Shown in pieces: positions 47,285 through 56,913 of a stretch of 64,000 bases of DNA. Under the pieces are notes generated by a model that worked only from the letters and a program-made list of their open reading frames with translations, had not been told where the DNA came from and made no database searches. Source of the DNA: Bremerella alba (GTDB lineage Bacteria; Planctomycetota; Planctomycetia; Pirellulales; Pirellulaceae); the NCBI RefSeq assembly GCF_013618625.1, contig NZ_JABRWO010000018.1, forward strand, positions 1 to 64,000. The letters run 5' to 3'. The translations under genes were made by a program, and so were the position numbers. Position 1 is the stretch's first letter. Each line of letters begins with the position of its first letter.

Positions 47285-48673
47285 ATGGCTAAGAAAGATT
47301 CGAAGAACAAGACCAACGCGACCCAGCCTTCGCGGCGTGACTTCATCAAGACTGGTTCGTCCATGCTCGTCGCCGGTGGAGCAATCGCGGGTACGTTAAG
47401 CATCGCCCAAAGCGCCCATGCGTTTGGTAGCGATCAAATCAAAATCGGTTTGGTGGGCTGTGGCGGTCGCGGTACCGGTGCTGCCGATCAAGCAATGAAC
47501 ACCAAAGGCGACACCAAGCTCGTGGCGATGGGCGATGTGTTTGAAGATCGTCTGAAGCAGAGCCTGCGTTCCCTTTCGAGTCGTCACGCCAAGCAAGTCG
47601 AAGTGCCGGAAGATCGTCAATACGTTGGTTTCGATGCCTACAAGAAGGTGATTGATTCCGATTGCGACCTGGTGATTTTGGCCACCTCGCCTGGTTTCCG
47701 TCCGCTGCACTTTGAAACCGCAGTGAACGCCGGTAAGCACATCTTCATGGAAAAGCCAGTCGGTACCGATGCCCCAGGCATTCGCCGTGTGCTGGAAGCC
47801 AATAAGATTGCCAAGGAAAAGAACCTGGCCGTCGCCGTGGGTCTGCAGCGTCATCACGAGAAAGCCTATGTCGAAACGATCAACCGTTTGAAAGACGGTG
47901 CGATCGGCGACATCATCTTCTGCCGAGCCTATTGGAACTCAGGCGGCGTGTGGACTCGTAACCGTTCTGCCTCGCAGACCGAACTCGAGTATCAAATGCG
48001 TAACTGGTACTACTTCAACTGGCTGTGTGGCGATCACATCGTCGAACAGCACATCCACAACCTCGACGTCATCAACTGGTTGATGGATGGACCTCCGGAA
48101 ACGGCCGAAGGCCAAGGTGGTCGTCAGGTTCGTAAGGGTGCCGATCATGGTGAAATCTACGATCACCATATGATCGAGTTCACTTACCCCAACGGTGTGA
48201 AAATGCTCAGCTCTTGCCGCCACATTCCTGGCTGCTGGAACAGCGTTTCGGAACACGCACATGGCTCGAAGGGTTACGCCGACATCAGTGGCGGCAAGAT
48301 CTACGACGCCAAGGGCGACCTGGCGTGGAGCTACGGTCAAGGCGGCCGTGGTGGTCACCAGGAAGAACACCACGACCTGTTCGCTTCGCTGCGAAATGGC
48401 GAACGGCCGAACGAAGGGGACTACGGTGCTCACAGCACCATGACCGCAATCTTCGGTCGTATGGCGACTTACTCCGGTGGTCACAGCGGCAAGGGTGGCA
48501 AAGTGCTGAAGTACGACGACGCCCTGAAGTCGGAGATCGCCCTGGCTGACTTCGACAAGCTGACCAACATGGAAGACGAAGCTCCGGTCAAGCCAAATCC
48601 CGAAGCCGCCAAGAAGCAGCAGGAACAATCGCCTTACGTGGTTCCAATGCCTGGCGAGTCGATCACCATCTAA
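47285..48673 (+). CDS. Tat-exported Gfo/Idh/MocA oxidoreductase
   Basis: 462 residues. Tat signal SRRDFIKTGSSMLVAGG, Rossmann motif GLVGCGGRGTGAA and the EKP motif in FMEKPVG, with Lys as the usual catalytic residue. A C-terminal Gfo/Idh sheet domain contains DHIVEQHIHNLDVINWL. Exported members with bound NAD(P), such as glucose-fructose oxidoreductase-like proteins, are numerous in planctomycetes; the substrate is probably a sugar. Strongly biased codon use and a good terminator suggest high expression. GGAGAG lies upstream of ATG. Confidence 0.9.
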   Translation: MAKKDSKNKTNATQPSRRDFIKTGSSMLVAGGAIAGTLSIAQSAHAFGSDQIKIGLVGCGGRGTGAADQAMNTKGDTKLVAMGDVFEDRLKQSLRSLSSRHAKQVEVPEDRQYVGFDAYKKVIDSDCDLVILATSPGFRPLHFETAVNAGKHIFMEKPVGTDAPGIRRVLEANKIAKEKNLAVAVGLQRHHEKAYVETINRLKDGAIGDIIFCRAYWNSGGVWTRNRSASQTELEYQMRNWYYFNWLCGDHIVEQHIHNLDVINWLMDGPPETAEGQGGRQVRKGADHGEIYDHHMIEFTYPNGVKMLSSCRHIPGCWNSVSEHAHGSKGYADISGGKIYDAKGDLAWSYGQGGRGGHQEEHHDLFASLRNGERPNEGDYGAHSTMTAIFGRMATYSGGHSGKGGKVLKYDDALKSEIALADFDKLTNMEDEAPVKPNPEAAKKQQEQSPYVVPMPGESITI

Positions 48674-48707
48674 ACGTTGGTGCTGATCACAGTGAATAAA
48701 TAACTTG

Positions 48708-48737
48708 AAAGGGCGGGCCGGATGGCTCGCCCTTTTT
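48708..48737 (+). terminator. Rho-independent terminator of the Gfo/Idh gene
   Basis: AAAGGGCG (48708-48715) pairs with CGCCCTTT (48728-48735), with a 12-base loop that can extend the stem, followed by a T run. About 35 bases after the stop. Confidence 0.85.
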
Positions 48738-48865
48738 CGTTGTCAGAGCGGATTATGAACGGAACTTCATGAAAACATGCGGTATTCGCTCATGCCAAAT
48801 GGCGAAGTCCCTTTTATGATACAAGATGGCATTTTCTCCGCAGGGACGATTGTTGACGAGACACC

Positions 48866-50653
48866 ATGGTACGCTCACGTATAGGAACATACATCTTACT
48901 GTTGGTGGTAGCGTTAAGCTTTGTAACCCTGGTTGCGATGACTTGGGCTGCCGCAGAAGAGCGGCGGTCTGCCATTCGGCAGGAAAGAATCCAAAACCTG
49001 GAAACGGTTGTCCAACTGGTAAAGGCCAGTGTCCTTAACGAGGATGACCCGAATCGCCTGGATGAAGACCGACTGCAACGTCACGCGAAGCGTTTTGCTA
49101 CCGAGTCTGGGTTGTATTTAACGATCATTAGTGATGGTGGCCGGGTCTTGGCCGATTCGCTCTACCCACCCCGAAGAATGGAGAACCTGAGCGAACTCAG
49201 CGAGTTTCGCAATGCCAATACACGCGACTTCGGATACGCCGAAAGGCTGTTAGTCGATCAGGACGTCACAATGCTCATGGTGGCGCAGCGGGTGGTTCAC
49301 AAAGGCGATACGATCGCGTTTGTCCGTGCCGGAATTCCCAAGGCCAATCTCGATAGTTCGCCAGGGGCGATTGCCTTGGTGGTGGGATGCATCGCGATCG
49401 GGACCGTGATCGCAGGCATCTTTCTTACACGCATTGTCGAAACCAAAGCGGTCGATCCTGTCATCGATCTGACCGAGGCCTGCGATGCTTTGGCCGAGAA
49501 CGGTCAAATGAAGCACCTGTGGAACTCGTCTCGCGATGAACTCGGGCAACTCGTGCGGCATTTTCAAGCCATGGCCATGGCCGTCACTCAGCGTGAGACG
49601 GCCCTGCGCGATCAAGCCAACCGTATCGAAACGGTCCTCGGAAGCATGGTCGAAGGGGTTCTCGCCGTAAATGCCGACCGAGTTGTGCTGCTGGCGAACC
49701 AGGCCGTGCGGCATCTGCTGGGCATACGTGCCGACAAAGTGGAAGGTCGGCCTCTGATCGAAGTCACGCGGATTCGGGCGCTCGACCAATCGGTGCAACA
49801 AGCGATGTCGACCGGTCAGGCATGTTCGTCCGAGTTTGAAGTATCGTCGCCGGTTCGCCGGTTCATCAATATTCAAGCGAATTGCCTGCCGGGCGATCCT
49901 TGTCCTGGCGTCGTCTTGGTGCTGCATGATATGACCGAACTACGCCGGCTGGAAAACCTCAGACGAGAGTTTGTGGCCAACGTTTCTCACGAGCTCAAAA
50001 CGCCCCTGGCGGCCATTCGTGCCTACGCCGAAACGCTTCATATGGGAGCGGTCGACGACGCCGAGAATCGTGGATACTTCCTTGGGCAAATTACCGATCA
50101 AAGTGACCGACTGCATGACTTGATCATGGATATGTTGCAGTTGGCTCGCGTGGAAGCTGGCCAGGAAGTCTTCGACATCACCGACGTCAATGTCGCTGAC
50201 ATCGCTCAGTGGAGTGTCGATTCGCTACGAGACAAAGCCGCCGCCAAAGACATTCGCCTGATCGTTGAATCGGCCGAGGATGACGAGATCTACGTCCGCG
50301 CCGATGAGGAAGGGCTGAGAACTATCGTCGGGAACCTGGTCGATAACGCGGTGAAGTACTCCGGCAAGCCCGGCGATGTCCTCGTCCGCTGGCACAACGA
50401 AGGTGATCAGGTAGCCATCTCGGTTCAAGACAACGGTATCGGCATCCCTTTAGAAGCTCAGGGGCGAATATTCGAGCGGTTCTTTCGAGTCGATAAAGCA
50501 CGCTCCCGAGAAATGGGGGGTACGGGGCTGGGTCTTTCAATCGTCAAGCACTTGGCGGGCTCGTTCGGGGGGAGCGTAGACCTGAAAAGCAACCTGGATG
50601 AGGGGGCTACCTTTACTGTTCGTCTGAAAAGATGCCGGGTTCTTACAAATTAA
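48866..50653 (+). CDS. phoR: Phosphate-regulon sensor histidine kinase
   Basis: 595 residues. Two membrane helices (about 8-28 and 168-188) frame a periplasmic sensor, a HAMP follows (about 190-242), then a PAS domain (about 250-360). The HisKA motif NVSHELKTPLA carries His375, and HATPase has VGNLVDNAVKYS, VQDNGIGIP and GGTGLGLSIVKHLA. Domain order and the genes phoU and phoB behind it identify PhoR. It phosphorylates PhoB under low phosphate. No pst transporter genes are in the window. Confidence 0.9.
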   Translation: MVRSRIGTYILLLVVALSFVTLVAMTWAAAEERRSAIRQERIQNLETVVQLVKASVLNEDDPNRLDEDRLQRHAKRFATESGLYLTIISDGGRVLADSLYPPRRMENLSELSEFRNANTRDFGYAERLLVDQDVTMLMVAQRVVHKGDTIAFVRAGIPKANLDSSPGAIALVVGCIAIGTVIAGIFLTRIVETKAVDPVIDLTEACDALAENGQMKHLWNSSRDELGQLVRHFQAMAMAVTQRETALRDQANRIETVLGSMVEGVLAVNADRVVLLANQAVRHLLGIRADKVEGRPLIEVTRIRALDQSVQQAMSTGQACSSEFEVSSPVRRFINIQANCLPGDPCPGVVLVLHDMTELRRLENLRREFVANVSHELKTPLAAIRAYAETLHMGAVDDAENRGYFLGQITDQSDRLHDLIMDMLQLARVEAGQEVFDITDVNVADIAQWSVDSLRDKAAAKDIRLIVESAEDDEIYVRADEEGLRTIVGNLVDNAVKYSGKPGDVLVRWHNEGDQVAISVQDNGIGIPLEAQGRIFERFFRVDKARSREMGGTGLGLSIVKHLAGSFGGSVDLKSNLDEGATFTVRLKRCRVLTN

Positions 50654-50660
50654 CCAATGT

Positions 50661-50703
50661 GTTTACATTGTCTTAACAGAGCAGGGTTAACATAAGGTTC
50701 ATC
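50661..50703 (+). promoter_or_regulatory. Two Pho-box-like units upstream of phoU
   Basis: GTTTACA-TTGT-CTTAACA (50661-50678) and GTTAACA-TAAG-GTTCATC (50686-50703) are two 7-4-7 direct-repeat units with 11-base periodicity. PHO boxes share this geometry across phyla (enteric CTGTCAT, cyanobacterial CTTAACCT, streptomycete GTTCACC). They start 8 bases after the phoR stop and lie about 70 bases before phoU. Probable PhoB autoregulation of phoU-phoB. Confidence 0.62.
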
Positions 50704-50771
50704 GAAAGCACCTCATTTCTGCGATCTTTAGGGGCGTGCCCTCGGGAAAGTAGGTCCTCGCTTTCGGTCCG

Positions 50772-51515
50772 ATGCCGGCGGAGCCGAGCTCACCCCAGTC
50801 CCACGATATTCTTAGACAAATCACGATGCCTCTCCATCTGCAACGCGATCTGGATCACCTCCATCACGAGGTGCTATCGCTATCGGGAGTGGTCGAGGAA
50901 ATGCTCGAAAAGGCGACTCGGGCACTGTTTGAACGTAACCCGCATATCGCCGACGAGGTGATCGGGATCGACATCATTGTCGACGAGCGTGAAGTTCAGA
51001 TCGAAGAAGAGTGCCTCAAGACGTTGGCATTGCATCAGCCGGTCGCCGTCGATCTCCGACGAATCGCGACGGTTCTCAAAGTAAACAACGACCTGGAACG
51101 CATGGCGGATCTCACGGTGAATTTGGCTGAGCGAGCCAAGAGCGTGATCGAGTTCCCCGCGTTCGTTATCCCTGCACGTTTGGCACGCATGGTCGAGATG
51201 ACCAAGGGGATGGTCTCGGACGTGCTCGATTCGTTCGTCAATATGGACATTCACGCCGCTGCTCGTGTGGGCGCGATGGATGCCGATGTCGACCGCATGA
51301 ATCGCGAGATTATCGAAGAACTACAAAAAGTGATGCGTGATCGACCTGATCAGGTGGTTCCTGCTTTGCATTGCTTTTCAGCAAGTCGACACATTGAGCG
51401 AATTTCAGATCACGCCGTCAATATTGCTGATGACGTGATCTATATGGTTGAGGGAGTCATCGTACGACATCGTTTTTCTAACGGTAGCGATGCAGACTCC
51501 ATAACACGTGCGTAA
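50772..51515 (+). CDS. phoU: Phosphate-signalling protein
   Basis: 247 residues, all helical with two PhoU repeats (three-helix bundles): LDHLHHEVLSLSGVVEEMLEKAT, EEECLKTLALHQPVAVDLRRIATVLKVNNDLERMADLTVNLAER and, in repeat two, HCFSASRHIERISDHAVNIADDV. The E/DxxxD-type metal clusters in the last helices are conserved. PhoU couples Pst phosphate flux to PhoR inhibition. The start could be ATG 50826 instead. It lies between phoR and phoB, an unusual order. Confidence 0.92.
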   Translation: MPAEPSSPQSHDILRQITMPLHLQRDLDHLHHEVLSLSGVVEEMLEKATRALFERNPHIADEVIGIDIIVDEREVQIEEECLKTLALHQPVAVDLRRIATVLKVNNDLERMADLTVNLAERAKSVIEFPAFVIPARLARMVEMTKGMVSDVLDSFVNMDIHAAARVGAMDADVDRMNREIIEELQKVMRDRPDQVVPALHCFSASRHIERISDHAVNIADDVIYMVEGVIVRHRFSNGSDADSITRA

Positions 51516-51549
51516 CACCCTTTTTTGTTTTAGTAAATTGGACCTAGAC

Positions 51550-52314
51550 ATGGCCCGAATGAAAATTCTGATTGTCGAAGACGACCGAGCTTTGGCCGAC
51601 GTATTGGCTTACAACGTACGTCAGGCCGGCTACGAGGTACTCTCCGCCTACGATGGTCAGGATGGTTTAACCCAGGCGCAAGTGAAGACGCCGGACATGA
51701 TAATTCTGGACCTGATGCTTCCGGTCGTCGATGGACTGGAAGTGTGTCGTCGGCTGCGGGCAGATCCCGCTACCCGAGACATCATGGTGCTGATGCTGAC
51801 CGCCAAAGCGGAAGAGTCGGATCAACTGATCGGCTTTTCGCTTGGGGCCGACGATTATGTCACCAAGCCGTTCAGCGTGAAAGTCCTGTTGGAACGAATC
51901 AAAGCCCTCGAGCGTCGTCGTCGCGGAACCGAAACAACCACAACCGATGTGGTTGCCAGCCAAGGGGTGACGATCGATCGTCGCCGCCACCGCGCAACCG
52001 TCCATGGCAAGCCGCTGCAGCTGACTCGCAGCGAGTTCCGCCTGTTGGAAACGCTCACGCGTCAGCCAGGCCGCGTGTTCGATCGATCAGAACTAATCGA
52101 CGCCGCTTTGGGTGAAGACACCGTCGTCATGGAACGTACCATCGACGTCCATGTTCGAGCGCTCCGTCGTAAGATGGCCGAGTTCGCCGATCTTATCGAA
52201 ACCGTGCGTGGTGTCGGCTACCGATTCCGTGATCCGGGTGCTAGTCCCAGCAGCGATGCTGATGCCGATACCGACGAAGATTATGCTGAGCCAGCGGGCA
52301 TCTCGCGCATCTAA
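51550..52314 (+). CDS. phoB: Phosphate-regulon response regulator
   Basis: 254 residues from the ATG at 51550 (GGA upstream); a GTG at 51508 would overlap phoU. The receiver has acidic EDD at 10-12, phospho-acceptor Asp54 (IILDLMLP) and Lys106 (VTKPFSV). The OmpR/PhoB winged helix is at about 135-235 (LTRSEFRLLETLTRQPGRVFDRSELID, DVHVRALRRKM, RGVGYRF). The acidic tail (SSDADADTDEDYAEPAG) is uncommon. It activates the Pho regulon when phosphorylated by PhoR. Confidence 0.92.
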   Translation: MARMKILIVEDDRALADVLAYNVRQAGYEVLSAYDGQDGLTQAQVKTPDMIILDLMLPVVDGLEVCRRLRADPATRDIMVLMLTAKAEESDQLIGFSLGADDYVTKPFSVKVLLERIKALERRRRGTETTTTDVVASQGVTIDRRRHRATVHGKPLQLTRSEFRLLETLTRQPGRVFDRSELIDAALGEDTVVMERTIDVHVRALRRKMAEFADLIETVRGVGYRFRDPGASPSSDADADTDEDYAEPAGISRI

Positions 52315-52352
52315 TTTGCGAGACGAGGCCCAGCAGACTAGCGAATACTATC

Positions 52353-52385
52353 AAGAGAACGAGTGATCGAACTCGTTCTCTTTTC
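52353..52385 (+). terminator. Rho-independent terminator after phoB
   Basis: AAGAGAACGAG (52353-52363) and CTCGTTCTCTT (52372-52382) form a perfect 11-bp stem with an 8-base loop, followed by TTT and C. About 40 bases after the stop. Confidence 0.82.
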
Positions 52386-52536
52386 TTGCGCTGTGGTCTC
52401 ACCTTGCTGCAAGGTCGCGGCGCTCTGCCGCCGAACCATTAGGAATCGCCAGCATAATGCGATCAAGCTACCACCGGGCATGTCGGATTCGATCAAATTG
52501 ATGACTGACTTACGCTCGTTTTCTACACCTACTATC

Positions 52537-52545
52537 TGGTATACT
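52537..52545 (+). promoter_or_regulatory. Possible extended -10 element upstream of pyc
   Basis: TGGTATACT is an extended -10 (TGnTATACT), about 77 bases before the pyc start. No good -35 is visible at 17 bases, so confidence is low. Confidence 0.35.
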
Positions 52546-52621
52546 GGCCGGCTTTACCCCGCAACATCTCTCCCGCCTGGCTGCCCTGCTTTGGGTAGCC
52601 GGTTGTTGAATACGGCCGACT

Positions 52622-55600
52622 ATGAAAAAAATCACCAAGCTTCTGGCAGCCAATCGTAGCGAAATCGCCATCCGTATTTTCCGTAGTGCCCATGAATTGG
52701 GGATTCGGACGGTCGGGATGTACTCTTACGAAGATCGCTTTGCTCTACATCGTTTCAAGGCCGACGAAGCCTATCTGATTGGCCACGAGGGAGAGCCTGT
52801 TCGGGCCTACTTAGACATCCCCAGCGTGATTCACCTGTGCAAGACGCACAATATCGATGCCATCCATCCTGGTTATGGGTTCATGTCCGAGAACCCCGAT
52901 TTGGCGGATGCCTGCGATAAGAACGGCATCGTCTTTATCGGTCCCTCGAAGCGATGCTTAGAGATGCTCGGTGACAAGACGGCTGCCCGCAGCGTGGCCA
53001 AGCAGGCCGGTGTGCCGATTCTGGGGGGAAGCGACGCGGCGATCGAAGACGTGGCCGCGGGCCAAGAACTAGCCGAACAGATGGGTTTCCCGATCATCCT
53101 GAAAGCCGCCAAAGGGGGCGGTGGTCGCGGGATGCGGGTGGTCAATTCTGCCGAAGAGTTCGAGTCGGCCTTCAAAGAAGCTCAGCGCGAATCGCTCAAC
53201 GCGTTTGGCAGCCCCGATATTTTCATCGAGAAGTTCATTCAGCAGGCCCGGCATATTGAAGTGCAGTTGCTGGGCGATAAGCAGGGAAACCTGGTGCACC
53301 TTTACGAACGCGATTGCAGCGTGCAGCGGCGGCATCAGAAGGTGGTCGAGATCGCCCCAGCACCGAAGCTCGATCCGCAGACCCGGCAAGGTTTGTGCGA
53401 TGCGGCCGTCGCCATCGGTAAGGCCGTCGATTACTACGCAGCCGGAACGGTAGAGTTCCTGCTGGATGCCGCCACCGGCGAGTTCTACTTCATTGAAGTC
53501 AATCCACGAATTCAGGTCGAGCATACCGTCACCGAAGAAATCACCGGCATCGACCTGGTGAAGTCGCAAATCTTGGTCTCCCAGGGAGAATCGCTCGATC
53601 ACCCCGAAATCGGGATTCCCACGCAAGAGTCGGTCGTGCCGTTTGGTTTTGCGTTGCAGTGCCGCGTCACCACTGAAGACGCGTCGAACAAGTTCATGCC
53701 TGACTATGGGCGTGTGACTCACTACCGCAGTGGTGCCGGGATGGGCGTGCGGCTTGATGCCGGCAGTGCGTTTAGTGGCGCGGTGGTGCATCCGTACTAC
53801 GACTCGTTGTTGGTGAAGGTCACCGCCCGCGGTCGGCGTTTCGTCGATGCGGCGCGACGGATGGAACGCGTGCTGCAAGAGTTCCGCGTGCGAGGTGTGA
53901 AGACGAATATTCCCTTCCTCTCTCGCCTGATGAAGCACCCGACGTTTGTCGATGGAATGTGTACCACGCGATTCATCGATGAAACTCCGGATCTGATGCA
54001 GTTCATTCCGCGTAAAGATCGCGCGACGAAGTTGCTCAAATTCCTCGGCGACATCGCCGTCAACGGGAACCCTTTGGTCAAAGATCGAGTGGTCTCCAAA
54101 CGCCGTGACCCGGCTCCCACGCCCACCGTTGATGTCGACGCGCCGCTGCCCAAGGGCTCGCGCGATCGCTTTAAGGAACTGGGGAGCGAAAAGTTCGCCC
54201 AGTGGGTGCGCGATCAAAAGCAGTTGCTGTACACCGATACGACCTTTCGCGATGCCCACCAAAGCTTGCTCGCGACACGCATGCGGACCAATGACTTGCT
54301 GAACATCTCGTCAGCGTATGCTCACAACTGCGCCGACCTGTTTTCGATCGAGATGTGGGGTGGGGCAACCTTCGATACAACCATGCGATTCTTGAAAGAG
54401 TCGCCCTGGCAGCGTCTGGCCGACATGCGGCAACGCATACCCAACATCTTGTTCCAGATGCTGCTTCGGGCCTCCAACGCCGTGGGCTATACGAACTACC
54501 CGGATAACGTCGTCAAAGCGTTCGTCCAAGAGGCTGCCCAGGCCGGGCTCGACGTGTTCCGCGTGTTCGACGCGCTCAACTGGGTGCCGAACATGAAGGT
54601 GGCCATGGACGCCGTCATCGAGTCGGGGGCCATCTGCGAAGCTTCGATTTGCTACACCGGCGATATTAGCAATCCGAAACGAGACAAGTACTCGCTGAAG
54701 TATTACGTCGACCTAGCCAAACAGTTGGAAAGCATGGGGGCCCACTTCCTGGCCATCAAAGACATGGCCGGGCTATGTAAGCCGACCGCCGCACGCAAAC
54801 TGATCAAGACGCTGCGAGAAGAGATCGGCCTGCCAATTCACTTCCACACGCACGACACGGCCGGCATTCAGGCCGCTTCGATCCTGGAAGGCTCCGAAGT
54901 CGGGCTCGACATTGCCGATGCGGCCATGGCGCCTCTTTCCGGTGGCACCTCGCAGCCGAATCTCAATACGGTCGTCGAGATGCTTCGCGGCACACCGCAG
55001 GAAAGCAAGCTGGGGACAAAGCAGATCGACGAAATCGCCGAGTACTGGCGATCGGTGCGCGAGTTCTATACGCCGTTTGAAAGCACCGTGCTGCCGGCGA
55101 CGGCCGATCTGTATCGCCACGAAATGCCAGGCGGTCAGTACACCAATCTGTTCCAGCAAGCCCATGCGTTGGGTTTGTCGGATCAATGGGCCGAGATCTG
55201 CGAGATCTACGCTCAGGTGAACGACATGCTGGGCGACATCGTGAAGGTGACGCCGACGTCGAAAGCGGTCGGCGATATGGCCCTGTTTATGGTCGCCAAC
55301 GAGTTGACGCCGGCAGATGTTCTCAATCCCGAGCGAGAACTGGCCTTCCCGGCTTCGGTCAAAGACTTGCTGGGTGGCCGCATGGGGCAGCCGCCGGGCG
55401 GTTTTCCTGAAGGCCTTCAGAAACGCGTAATGCGGGACGAAGCAATCCTGACCACACGGCCAGGCGAAAGCTTCGAGCCAGCCGACTTTGACGACGCAGC
55501 GGAAAAGGTCGAGAAGATCCTGGGCCGCACACCCAAGCGAAACGAAGTCGTTTCCTACTTGCTTTATCCCAAAGTCTACGAAGACTTTGCCAAGCATGAG

Positions 55601-56065
55601 GTCGAGTTCGGAGACATCAGCAACTTGCCCACTCCGGTCTTCTTCTACGGCCAAGAGCCAGGCGAAGAACTGGTGATTGATATCGAAACAGGCAAGACGC
55701 TGATCGTGAAGTTTCTGACAGTAAGCGATCCACACCCCGACGGCACACGCGTGGTCTTCTTCGAGCTGAACGGCCAGCCACGCGAAGTCAGCGTCCTCGA
55801 TCATTCGCTCGAGTCGGACGTTCCTAAACGGCAAAAGGCCGACTCCGGCGATTCGAAGCAGATTGGTTCCTCGATGCCAGGCATGGTCGTGACCGTTGCC
55901 GTCGAGTCAGGCGAGAAGGTCGCTAAGGGGCAGAAACTTCTGTCGTTGGAAGCAATGAAGATGGAAACCACCGTTTATGCCGAAGTGGCCGGGACAGTGG
56001 AAGAAGTGCTCGTCAAACCCGGTAGCCAAGTCGAGACCGGCGACCTCATGATTCGACTGTCGTAG
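52622..56065 (+). CDS. pyc: Pyruvate carboxylase
   Basis: 1147 residues, full length. Biotin carboxylase: AANRSEIAIRIFRSAHELGI at the N-terminus, AKGGGGRGM ATP loop and EVNPRIQVEHTVTEE. Carboxyltransferase (about 535-830): TDTTFRDAHQSLLATRM, the AIKDMAG lysine and the HFHTHDTAG metal site. The allosteric linker precedes the biotin carrier, with EAMKMET and biotinyl Lys1113. It converts pyruvate, bicarbonate and ATP to oxaloacetate. Biotin ligase follows 59 bases later. The Shine-Dalgarno is weak. Confidence 0.97.
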   Translation: MKKITKLLAANRSEIAIRIFRSAHELGIRTVGMYSYEDRFALHRFKADEAYLIGHEGEPVRAYLDIPSVIHLCKTHNIDAIHPGYGFMSENPDLADACDKNGIVFIGPSKRCLEMLGDKTAARSVAKQAGVPILGGSDAAIEDVAAGQELAEQMGFPIILKAAKGGGGRGMRVVNSAEEFESAFKEAQRESLNAFGSPDIFIEKFIQQARHIEVQLLGDKQGNLVHLYERDCSVQRRHQKVVEIAPAPKLDPQTRQGLCDAAVAIGKAVDYYAAGTVEFLLDAATGEFYFIEVNPRIQVEHTVTEEITGIDLVKSQILVSQGESLDHPEIGIPTQESVVPFGFALQCRVTTEDASNKFMPDYGRVTHYRSGAGMGVRLDAGSAFSGAVVHPYYDSLLVKVTARGRRFVDAARRMERVLQEFRVRGVKTNIPFLSRLMKHPTFVDGMCTTRFIDETPDLMQFIPRKDRATKLLKFLGDIAVNGNPLVKDRVVSKRRDPAPTPTVDVDAPLPKGSRDRFKELGSEKFAQWVRDQKQLLYTDTTFRDAHQSLLATRMRTNDLLNISSAYAHNCADLFSIEMWGGATFDTTMRFLKESPWQRLADMRQRIPNILFQMLLRASNAVGYTNYPDNVVKAFVQEAAQAGLDVFRVFDALNWVPNMKVAMDAVIESGAICEASICYTGDISNPKRDKYSLKYYVDLAKQLESMGAHFLAIKDMAGLCKPTAARKLIKTLREEIGLPIHFHTHDTAGIQAASILEGSEVGLDIADAAMAPLSGGTSQPNLNTVVEMLRGTPQESKLGTKQIDEIAEYWRSVREFYTPFESTVLPATADLYRHEMPGGQYTNLFQQAHALGLSDQWAEICEIYAQVNDMLGDIVKVTPTSKAVGDMALFMVANELTPADVLNPERELAFPASVKDLLGGRMGQPPGGFPEGLQKRVMRDEAILTTRPGESFEPADFDDAAEKVEKILGRTPKRNEVVSYLLYPKVYEDFAKHEVEFGDISNLPTPVFFYGQEPGEELVIDIETGKTLIVKFLTVSDPHPDGTRVVFFELNGQPREVSVLDHSLESDVPKRQKADSGDSKQIGSSMPGMVVTVAVESGEKVAKGQKLLSLEAMKMETTVYAEVAGTVEEVLVKPGSQVETGDLMIRLS

Positions 56066-56083
56066 GCTTTATGCTTAGCCCCG

Positions 56084-56105
56084 AGGGGATAGATAGAGAT
56101 CCCCT
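56084..56105 (+). other. Hairpin between pyc and birA
   Basis: AGGGGAT (56084-56090) and ATCCCCT (56099-56105) form a 7-bp stem without a U-tract. It may stabilise the pyc mRNA end or damp read-through into birA. Confidence 0.4.
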
Positions 56106-56124
56106 GGCGTTGTGGTATTAAACG

Positions 56125-56913
56125 ATGAATGATTGGTTTCCCGATTTAGCACGGCAAGAGATCGAGCGTCAAGCTGGTTTTGCGGTTGTCGATGTGTTCG
56201 ATGAGTTGCCATCGACAAGCGACCATGCGCTGGCCAACCTGACTGCCTATAGCCAACGCTTGCCGGCGGTGATTGTGGCCCGTCGGCAGACCCAAGGGCG
56301 GGGCAGGGGATCGCGTAGCTGGTTTGCTGGCGATGGGGCGCTGACGTTCACCGCGATGTTGGGCCAAGACGATACGCCTGTCGTGCCTAGCAACTGGCCG
56401 CGATGTTCGCTCATCGCTGGCGTGGCGATGTGCCAGACGCTGGAGGCATTGACCGAGTCCGACGGCTTTCAATTGAAATGGCCCAACGATGTCTACCTGA
56501 GCGGCAGGAAGGTCTGCGGCATCCTGGTCGAAAAGCGAGACGCCGCCGAGCCGGTGTTGTGCGTGGGGATTGGCGTGAATGTCAACAACTCGCTGGAAGA
56601 TGCCCCGACAGATGTTCAACAACGAGCGATCGCGATGACCGATGTGACCGGCCAGCAGCACTTTCTGCCTGAGATTTTGCTGGGCTTCTTGACGCGATTT
56701 CGAGAGCTATGCGGGCGAAACGTCGATTGCCTGACCGACCTGCTCCCTTACTGGCGGACGCATTGCCTGCTAACGGGCCGCGCGATTGAAACGCGTCAGG
56801 CCGATAAGCAGATCGCAGGCGAGTGTCACGGCATCGATCCATCAGGGGCACTGCTGGTCGAAACTTCCGCCGGAGAGCGACAGATTGTCTCAGGCGAGAT
56901 CATCCGCTGGTAA
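56125..56913 (+). CDS. birA: Biotin-[biotin carboxylase] ligase
   Basis: 262 residues, a class I ligase without an N-terminal DNA-binding domain. GRGRGSRSW (biotinyl-AMP loop), LKWPNDVYLSGRKVCGILVE (the substrate-binding Lys/Asn block) and VGIGVNVNN are intact; a C-terminal SH3-like cap ends in GEIIRW. It biotinylates pyruvate carboxylase, its upstream neighbour. The last 24 bases overlap the convergent RNA methyltransferase. Confidence 0.93.
   Translation: MNDWFPDLARQEIERQAGFAVVDVFDELPSTSDHALANLTAYSQRLPAVIVARRQTQGRGRGSRSWFAGDGALTFTAMLGQDDTPVVPSNWPRCSLIAGVAMCQTLEALTESDGFQLKWPNDVYLSGRKVCGILVEKRDAAEPVLCVGIGVNVNNSLEDAPTDVQQRAIAMTDVTGQQHFLPEILLGFLTRFRELCGRNVDCLTDLLPYWRTHCLLTGRAIETRQADKQIAGECHGIDPSGALLVETSAGERQIVSGEIIRW

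Noticed and set aside
47396-48628. Long frames antisense to the Gfo/Idh gene
   Set aside because: They mirror the strongly biased codon use of the sense gene, and His/Val/Thr-rich products without domains are typical of shadows.
53069-55834. Frames of 397 and 353 codons antisense to pyc
   Set aside because: Antisense to a full-length, motif-complete carboxylase; no start signals or families.
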